This document shows positions 55,520 to 64,000 of a stretch of 64,000 nucleotides of DNA, piece after piece. The translations under genes were made by a program, and so were the position numbers. Numbering within the stretch: the stretch's first letter is position 1; the number at the start of each line of letters is the position of its first letter. The stretch covers positions 10,331,221 through 10,395,220 of the forward strand of contig NW_025062479.1 in assembly GCF_000002995.4 (NCBI RefSeq), read 5' to 3'. The notes beneath the pieces are model-generated. The model searched no databases and was not told the origin of the DNA. It worked only from the letters and a program-made list of their open reading frames with translations. The DNA is from Brugia malayi. Lineage: Eukaryota; Nematoda; Chromadorea; Rhabditida; Onchocercidae.

Positions 55520-58094
55520 ACAATCTTATTTTCATCATAATACATTATTATTACTATTACAGATAATGAAGTAATGCTTTCAGTTGATTTTTCCCTGTTG
55601 AAATATAGCAACATTGATTATCCATTGAATTGTTCCAAATTATGCTTTTTCTTTTTCAGTAATCTTTTTTCCTTTTTTCCTAGTATTTTTTTTTTTTCAA
55701 TCATTAAATTATATTTCCTCTTCATCATTGTTTATCATTTTATTATTTGACAATTGATTGATGGTGAATTTATCAATTTCACTCCAGTATATCAACTAAT
55801 ATTAAATAAATCAATTAATACAATGTATCACTGTTCCATTCCATATGTTTTCTTTTTAATACTACACTATTAATGATATTTTTAATTATTTGAAAATATC
55901 GCAATTATTTCATCAATTTATACAAAAACGTTCCATTCTCTTTTTCCTCCTCTCTCTTTTTTTTTTTTTTTTTTGGTAATATTTTATTAAAAACAGAAAC
56001 CAAAGAAAAAAAAAATTACAGATCATTTTATTTTTTATCATAAGAAGAAGAAATATATCTTAAATATATCTTTTCATAAGAAGATTGTTGGTGAATTAAA
56101 GTCAAAATCTCAGATGACTAAAGCTAACACAAAATCGAATTATTTTATTGAATGACTTTTATACGAAATACAATCTTATCCTCTTATTCAAATGGCATCA
56201 AACTGTTGGATGTCATAATAGTTATTCACTAATATTCATTTTATCCTTTAGAATTTTAAATTTACCAAATTTTATTATATTTTCGTTTAACTTGAATAAA
56301 CAATTATTTCATATAATTGGAAATGTTTTCAACATTTCAAAATTTCAAGTTCATTAAGATATATTTCAGTAGCATTTCAAATTTTCGTTTTATTATGAAT
56401 ATTTCCAGCATTTAAAAATTTCGATTTATTATTATATACTTAGGCCATTTCAAAATCTTCACTTGATAAAAATTAGTTAAATATTTGATTTTTATCTATA
56501 AAAATTTTTTCTGTAATTTTTATTTATCAATCCAAACCTTTTTCTTAATTATTCGAAGTATTGCAAGAAATTAGCAATAACTAATTTTATATAACCGTCT
56601 TGTCATTTATGATAATTTATGCCTAAAAATGTTTTCATTTCGGGGAAAAATTTTTTTCACATTTATACTGTTATTTATGAGCAGTCTTTTTCTATATGTC
56701 AAATGCTAAAGAGAAATTTCAGATTTTTCAAGTTTCAAAAATCATCATAAGCTAAAATTCTTCAGTAATTTGCATATTCAAACTTATCTGATTAATCATC
56801 TAATGCATTATATTCATTTATTACTCAATGATTTTTATTTAATTTAAAACAACTATTTTTACCTTATTATTGTTAAAAGTTTTATTATTATTGTTAAACG
56901 ATTCGATTAATCTATCGGTTGGCTAGATTATATTTCAAAACTTTTAGCACATAATATTGTTTCAATCATTCCTGCAATATTACAAACAAAATCGTAAGAT
57001 GATATATTCGTAATATATTCTGTTTGTTTTATGTTCATCGTAATTTACAAAAATTATTTTCGTTCAGTTACAATGCCATTTGAAATTTGATTCGAATTTT
57101 TTTTTTTTCGCACCATATAACTCTATCATTTCTCGTGTTATTCTTATGATTTTTTTTTCTTTTTTCCTTGAAAAAAAGGAAAGAAAGGAAAAGTTAGACT
57201 TTGAAAGTTAAATTTTATTGTAAAGTAATATGGCCATTTGTATCGAATTATTCTAATTTTCTTTTCCACTAATTTGAAAACGGGTGCCATTTCCATTTGA
57301 TTGCAATAATAATAATTAACACCATTAATTATTATATTATAATTATTATTTTACCATTACTGTTATTATTAACAATTCCTATTATAATAGTAATTATTAT
57401 ATGGTCATTTTGTTATCCTTATGTTATTATCATTAATTTATTATCATTATTATTGTATAATATCGCTAACAATACTGAATTGTTGTTGACAAAGGTAATT
57501 GCCAATTCATTATGAATTTAAGCAAATACTTTTTTAGGTGACATTAAAAATAATACAAAAAAATATCTTTTGAATTTACCTATTTTTGAATTTACCTTGC
57601 CTATTTTTATTTAGTTTATCTACAAATATAACTATTAAAGTGATCTATCAAAATAATTCGTTTTTATCGAAAAAAAAAATTATCAATTCCCTATATCGCT
57701 AGTCAAAAGTTACAATATAATCAATTTTAATTATCATCATCATGCAATATTAATAAATAAATGAAGAAAATAATCAAGCTAAATATAAATATTACTAAAT
57801 ATTAGTAACATTTGATATGCTCAAATTTATTTTCCGATATTTCTTAAATTTCATTGCAATTCTCTCAATAAATTTTCTAAAATAATTCTTTACAATAATA
57901 AATAAATTGATTGAAAGGAAACATATAAAAAGGAGCAAGTACTTTCACTAGGCTCTTTTCATTGCCTTTTGATGTCGAAGAGGAATGAATGAAGATTTAA
58001 CGGAAGAAAAGCTGCCAAGTAAGGGATAAAATTAGTTGCTTGCAAAAACTTTTCTACTTATTTAATGGTATGTTAAATCAGACGAAAGTATAGA

Positions 58095-58189
58095 TTGTGT
58101 GTGTGTTTGTATGTGTACGTGTATGTGTCTGAGTCTGTGTATGTGTCTGTGTCTATGCATACATGTATGTATGTGTATGTGTGTGTGTT
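58095..58189. repeat. degenerate (GT)n array
   Basis: TGTG runs interrupted by TATG, TCTG and a central GCATACATG over about 95 bases. Confidence 0.9.
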
Positions 58190-58651
58190 AGCAATAGCAT
58201 TCAATGCCTATGCAAACAAAATATCAACGCTATCTGAGTTAGAGGGGATTAAATTTACATCTGAAGTGCGGTTGAATTTTCCGGCAAAATAATACCCACA
58301 CCTATGATTTAAAAAGGAGCACACAGCTGCTTACTTTTCATTTCTCTTACCCTCTCCCTCCTTTTCTTTTTCTTTCTACTTTTTTCTTCTCTTTCCCTTC
58401 CTTTTTTGTTCCCCTCTCTCTTTTTCTCTCTATTCCGCTATTTCTGTTAATCGTTAACAATTTGAAAATTTTTATTATGATTAAAATTCCAAATCATTCA
58501 TTCCATTTTTAATGTTTTAATGAAATATCAGAAACTGATTTTAAAGTTAGATGCGAAATTTGTTATCTAAACTTTACGCATTTATCAGTTTTTGCTTAAT
58601 TACTAAAATTAGTGCTTGATTGCATTGATTAATAAACATATTTGCAAAAAA

Positions 58652-58686
58652 AAAAAATGAAATGAATTAAATTCATTTCATTTTTT
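58652..58686. repeat. 17-bp perfect inverted repeat, one-base spacer
   Basis: AAAAAATGAAATGAATT (58652-58668) and AATTCATTTCATTTTTT (58670-58686) form a 35-bp near-perfect palindrome. Confidence 0.92.
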
Positions 58687-59270
58687 CCTCCTTTTTTTTT
58701 AATTCAGTACTTTTTTATTCTCTATTACTAGTTTTTGACTGAAATTTTATATGCTATATTTATTAATACTATATCTATGAGATTTTTTTCCGAGAATTTT
58801 CAAATCATAATTTATTAATGAATATTAAAAAAACACATATGAAAAAAAAAAAATATCACTTATAATAATCTGATAAACAAATAAAATCGTTATCAGTGTA
58901 GTTTTTTCGTTTTTTGCTTTTAACAAAAAATGAAATTAACTATATTTGAACATTAATTTATATGCAAAATTATTATGACTGAACTTTACCATTTTTTATC
59001 ATTTATTACATCTGTTTTTATCTCATATATTTCTTTTACTATTTACCACCATTCTTTGACTGAAATGCAAAAAATTAAAATTAAAAAGTAATGAAAATAT
59101 TCAAAACTTCCCTCATTTCCTTTCAAATGTTATAAAGTAATGCTCGGAATGTGAAAGAAAGAAAAAATCGAGCATAAATGCGAGAATAAAATCAATTTCA
59201 CATCCAACATTCAATTTTCATTTCAATCTTCAGCTAACATCAGATATGCATCTAGTTCTATGTATGTTCT

Positions 59271-59290
59271 GTGTGTGTGTGTGTGTGTGT
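59271..59290. repeat. (GT)10 array
   Basis: Ten perfect GT units. Confidence 0.95.
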
Positions 59291-59305
59291 ACAAATACAT
59301 TTAAG

Positions 59306-59600
59306 AAATAAACAAATAAATAAACAAAAAAAAAACAAATAAGTAAACAAATAAATAGAAATACATAAAAAAATAAATATGAAAATGAACAGATAAAAAA
59401 AATAAATAAATATGGGTGTATAAAAAAATTAAATAACTAGATGTGAATTTGCAATAAATATAGAGATAAGTAAATATAAATAAGTAAACAAGTGAACTAA
59501 TTAACAAAATAAAACAAATAAATTAATATGTAAATTAATAAATATGGTAATAAATAAGTAGTTACAAATAATTACAAATAATTAATAAATATGTTTGATA
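59306..59600. repeat. degenerate AAAT/AAAC tetranucleotide tract
   Basis: A-rich sequence dominated by AAATA, AAACA and AAGTA units; the open frame rich in Y-L-F-I on the minus strand is a shadow of it. Confidence 0.75.
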
Positions 59601-60805
59601 AAAAAATAAAAAAAGAATAATATATATGATATAAATCTGTACATACTTTTTTCCGGCTAATTTATTGGGTAATTCAATTCCGATTCGCAAAATTTTCAAA
59701 CATCATCACTTCTTTATTCTTTTCGGTTTAATTTTCTCAGCCAAAAGAAAAAAAAAGAAATGGTTAATAATATAGGGAAGCAATTACGATCCTACAATTT
59801 GGTCCTATCATTGGCAAAAAAAGAAAAAAAAATGGTAAAGAAATGATCGAACTCTTTTGGGGATTTAAATTTCCGACAAATTAGATTTAGTTTTAGAAAT
59901 ACTTCACATTATAGATGTTATATTCTGTCCTTAATTTTATATAACATTTCAATTCTCAGTTATGATTAAAAAGTGGAAAAGCAGAATAAAAAGGTTAGGA
60001 GAAGTAAAAAATTTAAATTAATATATCAATAACACATATATAACAACTTTAATTCCTACATCATTGCTGAAGGTTGTAAGATTGATTTTTTGATAAAAGA
60101 TGTGAACGAAATTCATCCTTTTAATAATTAAATTTTCTTCAATTGCTAATAATTATGCTAATCTTTTCCTGAAACATAATTATTGAATTGATTAAATGTA
60201 ATTTAATCCAATATGAATTGCGAAAGTTTGCATTATTAAATATTCACATTAAAAATTATATTTCTCAAATATTAACAAAATTGTTATCCAATAAGAATAA
60301 ATACTGATAATATACTGAATAATTGAACTTCATATCTTTTTTTCAAAATTAAATGATTATAATAAAATGTTAAACATTTCATTTCATGCCAATTTCTTTT
60401 TATTTTCTCTTCCTCTCCTTCTTTTCCCTCGTTTTTTGTTGTGTTTTTGTTTTAGCAATATCTAATGATCTCATTAAGCTCTTCTTTTTTTTTTTAATTT
60501 TAGTTTTCATTTTCAATCATTTCTCTTTCACTCACATCCTTCCTTTCTCTGATTCTCCCTCCTTCCTTCAATAATCTCTCCCTCTCGCTCTCTCTTCTAT
60601 TTCTTTTCCCACTAATTAATATTCAACAGTTTTCCACCTGCAAAAATTTATTTTCATTTTGCGTGTGGCTGCATTAATTTCATTTCCATATTACCTTTTT
60701 CGTTTCACGAAAAATGATGTACCATAATTATTCAAAGAAGTATAAGTTATAATGTTTATGCATGCATAGGTGTGCACGCATATAATGCAATGCATACTTA
60801 CCTGT

Positions 60806-60843
60806 ACACTCAAACATGCATACATTCATGCATGTTTGAGTGT
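60806..60843. repeat. perfect 16-bp hairpin with 6-base loop
   Basis: ACACTCAAACATGCAT (60806-60821) and its exact reverse complement (60828-60843) flank ACATTC. The arms have complex, non-simple sequence. Confidence 0.95.
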
Positions 60844-61113
60844 TTGTTCATGTGAATGATTGTAAACTGAAATGAATATAGTAAGATATTTTAGAGGAAA
60901 AAAAAATTCTTTTTTTCAGTGATGATAGCTAAATGGAGCAATTACAAGCTTTCATTATACCTTTTCTTTCATTTCTCTCTCTCTCCCTCTTCCACTTTCC
61001 TTTTTTGATATCATGAATAGCAACAAATCGAATTCTCGTGGGAAAATAAAAAGGGAGAGAGAAAGAAAAAAAGCAGTCATTAATTTATTTTTAAAATTTT
61101 ATTATTAGTTGAT

Positions 61114-61156
61114 GATATATATATATATGTATATATATATTTTATACATATATATT
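61114..61156. repeat. (AT)n array with interruptions
   Basis: Alternating A and T with a single G and short T interruption. Confidence 0.9.
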
Positions 61157-61745
61157 ATTTTTTATAATGACAAAGTAGTGCCACAACAAGAGGAGAAGAG
61201 ATAGGGTGAGAGAGCGGGAAAGAATGAAAATGAACTATAAAGATAGAAATAGTGAGTAGGAAAGGAAAAAAAAAAACAAGCAAAGAAAGTGGAGAAGGTA
61301 GGAATAAAAAAAGAAACGAAATTTCATTTTTTTTTTAAAGTTACAAAATATCTTTATTTATTAATGGTTCTGTTTTAAACTTTTGATGAAAAATAGCAAC
61401 AATCGCTAAATCTTCAAACACTGTGATTTTGTCATTGTTAAAAAGTTCTTTTCCCTTTTCCCTTGCTTTTCCTCTTCCTTCTTCTCTCTTTACTTCTCCT
61501 TCTTTATTTCACACTTTTACCCGTGGGTGGTCTAATCAACGATATTTATTTGATTTTATTCATTTCTTCTCTTCTCATATCAATAATTAGTTATGTTGTT
61601 TTGAAATAATGATAACAATAGTATTAGTTACTAATAGATATAATTATTAACTATCACATCTAATATACGTATATTTGACGTTATATTATTATCGTGATTA
61701 TTAAATAATTGGTTGTTTTTTTATTATAATTATAATTATTTTCAT

Positions 61746-61768
61746 TTTTTTTTTTTTTTTTTTTTTTG
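61746..61768. repeat. poly(T) run
   Basis: A homopolymer T tract of over 20 bases, followed shortly by a TTA repeat near 61782-61800. Confidence 0.85.
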
Positions 61769-64000
61769 GTGCCAGTATCATTATTATTATTATTATTATT
61801 TATTGTCATTACTACTTTAATGAATGAATTTGTTATATTTTTAAAAGTTTTCTAATTACTTTTATCAAATTTTAATGATATTTTATCAGTTTGCTATATT
61901 TTTCATTGATAAATAACAGATAAAATGGTTGTAATGTTAATGAACATAATTGTTGAAATAAACAACAAACATTTATGAGAATGATGAGCATATATGAATG
62001 AATTTGCCTTGGAATAATTATTTCATCGTATGTTAGCAATTTTTTTCAGTAACAACTAAAAGTAATTCCAAAAAAATTCGGGCAGTCATTATGATTGAAT
62101 CTTCCTTTTTTTTCTCTTTTTTAAATTCTAACATTTTTGATTAATTTTAACCATCCACTTGAATTGTGCAACTTTTTTTTTTTTAATTGACACATGTTTA
62201 AATTGATTCATAGTTATAATAGTTATGGGAAAACAAAGGAATAAAATAAAATAGAATAGAAAAAAGAATAGAATAAAATATAATAGGAAAATGATTGATA
62301 TGAATTCTTTGATATTATATTAACTTATTTCAATAACTTTTTTTATATTGCCAAGTTTTTGATTCTTTTCTTCAATAGAATGTTTATTATTTCAAACTTT
62401 AGTTTTATTAATTTATCATCATTTCATTATATTATAAACTATGGGAAAACAAACTATGAATTCATTTGTAGTAAGTGATAATATATTAGCTTTTCATTTT
62501 TAATATATTAGCATTTTTCCACAGCAGTTATATTTACTAAGTAATAAATAACTAGTAATAATATAAAATTGGTATGGTTTCATCTTTCACTTCCTAAAAG
62601 AATTTTATATTGTTGATTCATTCTAATTCAGCCGTTAATTGATAATTTAAAAAGCATTTAATCAGTATTTTCCATTTCTTCTTATAAATTAGCTCTATTT
62701 GATTGTATTTCAAAATTTGTTAAAATTGCTAAGATATTTTCCTATGTGAATCTTACTTGTAATTTACAAATTTTGAATAATTATCAAATTCCCGTACAAT
62801 TAATTAGTATTAATTGAAATAAAACGGGAAAAAAAACAATTACCCTATTATTATTATTGTATAATTTGGGATAAGTTTCTTCGCCCTTTTTTTCCTTTCT
62901 TTGTCAAAATAAATTATGAAAACAAAAAACAAAAAAGAAAGAAATGCTTAAAAATCTTTTTTTTTTTAAAAAAAAAAAAATACATGTATGTATTTTTGCT
63001 TACAAACAACATACCTCATGCATAAAGTGAACTTTTAAACTTTCATTTACTTCACAATCTCACAGTTCTATGCAATTCACTAAAAAATAAAAATAAACTA
63101 AAATTGACAGATCACTTGCGTCAATTGTTATTTCGATAAAAATGTGCAACTTACACCTTTTCTAAAATGAATGTTTTTTGTTCTCTTATTGCATTTAATT
63201 TTTCTTGTCATTAATCATCACAGTTGTTATTGTTTTGTTTTGTTTTTTACCAATCAAAGAATTATCATCATATAATTATACCAAGAAAAAAAAGAAAAAG
63301 AAAGAGTGGAGGAAAGTTGTTATCAAAAATATTAAATAAAATTAATTTAAAGGAAAGATTAAGGATGAAAAATATATTTTTGATGAAAAAATTTTCCTTT
63401 TTTTTACTCTCTCTTTTAAAAGATAATTAATAAATTATAGCATTTGTTTGAAATACAAAATTTATAAATGGATAAATTAAAATGAATGGTTTTTTCTCTT
63501 TTTTAAAAAATGTTTTTATTTCTTATTAATAATAAATGAATTATATGACAAAAATAAATAAATAAATAAATTTGTTATAGATATAAATCACTGTCATCAA
63601 TGGATAATAAATTATATGACAAAAAAAATTAAAAAAAAAATGAAGAAATTTTGGTAAAAATTTTTTTACTGAAAAAAAAAATGGTATTTTAAACATTTTA
63701 CTCATCACTTATTATTCATTAATAAGATAATTATTATTGGGATTATCAAAAAATTAATAATGAAACAATGAATTCTTATTTAATGAAAAAAATGAATAAA
63801 GTTGAATAATTAAAGAAAGCATAAAAATAAGAGAAATATTATTAGAAAATTTATTTTAATAAAAATTGAAAATTTATTTTAGCTTCAAATTTTATCATTT
63901 TACTACAGAATGTACATTTATATACTATGCTTACTCATTACAATTTTCACTCATGCATTTCATCTTATTCCACTCATTATTATCCAATTACTTAATCTAT

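Overview
The window is nuclear DNA from a small-genome, very A+T-rich nematode, most likely a spirurid or filarial worm. Reasons: the introns are short to medium, begin GTAAGT or GTATG and end in a T-run plus TTTCAG or TTTTAG; several start codons sit just downstream of an isolated acceptor, as in spliced-leader trans-splicing; and there is a secreted transthyretin-like gene of the nematode type. The clade is an inference from composition and gene content; I cannot name the species.

Layout. 1-2169: mostly gene-free, with a weak candidate first exon of a leftward gene near 697-715. 2170-3518 (-): transthyretin-like secreted protein, 3 exons. 7404-11107 (+): JNK-type MAP kinase, 8 exons, with an unusual T-V-Y activation loop. 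13050-14120 (+): small secreted 8-cysteine protein of no family I recognise, 5 exons. 15802-19262 (-): OTUD5-type deubiquitinase, 10 exons. 20374-21433 (-): Yippee-like YPEL5 orthologue, 3 exons. 22518-23626 (+): small mitochondrial complex I subunit resembling NDUFV3, 3 exons, divergent from YPEL5. 23627-35623: 12 kb with no supported gene, rich in microsatellites, including a roughly 690 bp GATA array. 35624-46314 (+): large subunit of microsomal triglyceride transfer protein (DSC-4/MTTP type), about 20 exons. 46315-64000: nearly 18 kb with no supported gene, opening with an old degenerate 21-22 bp repeat and later holding a (ACT)64 array and several perfect inverted repeats.

The genes do not form one pathway. 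They cover stress signalling (JNK-like kinase), ubiquitin regulation (OTUD5; YPEL5 belongs to the CTLH E3 ligase neighbourhood in animals), respiration (NDUFV3-like), lipoprotein assembly (MTP) and secretion (TTR-like and 8-Cys protein). YPEL5 and OTUD5 lie head to tail on the same strand and could be co-transcribed; YPEL5 and NDUFV3-like share about 1.1 kb of divergent upstream DNA. I see no tRNA, rRNA, transposon, CRISPR array or bacterial-type system. Exon boundaries were read by hand from splice consensus, reading phase and family resemblance, and no search was run.
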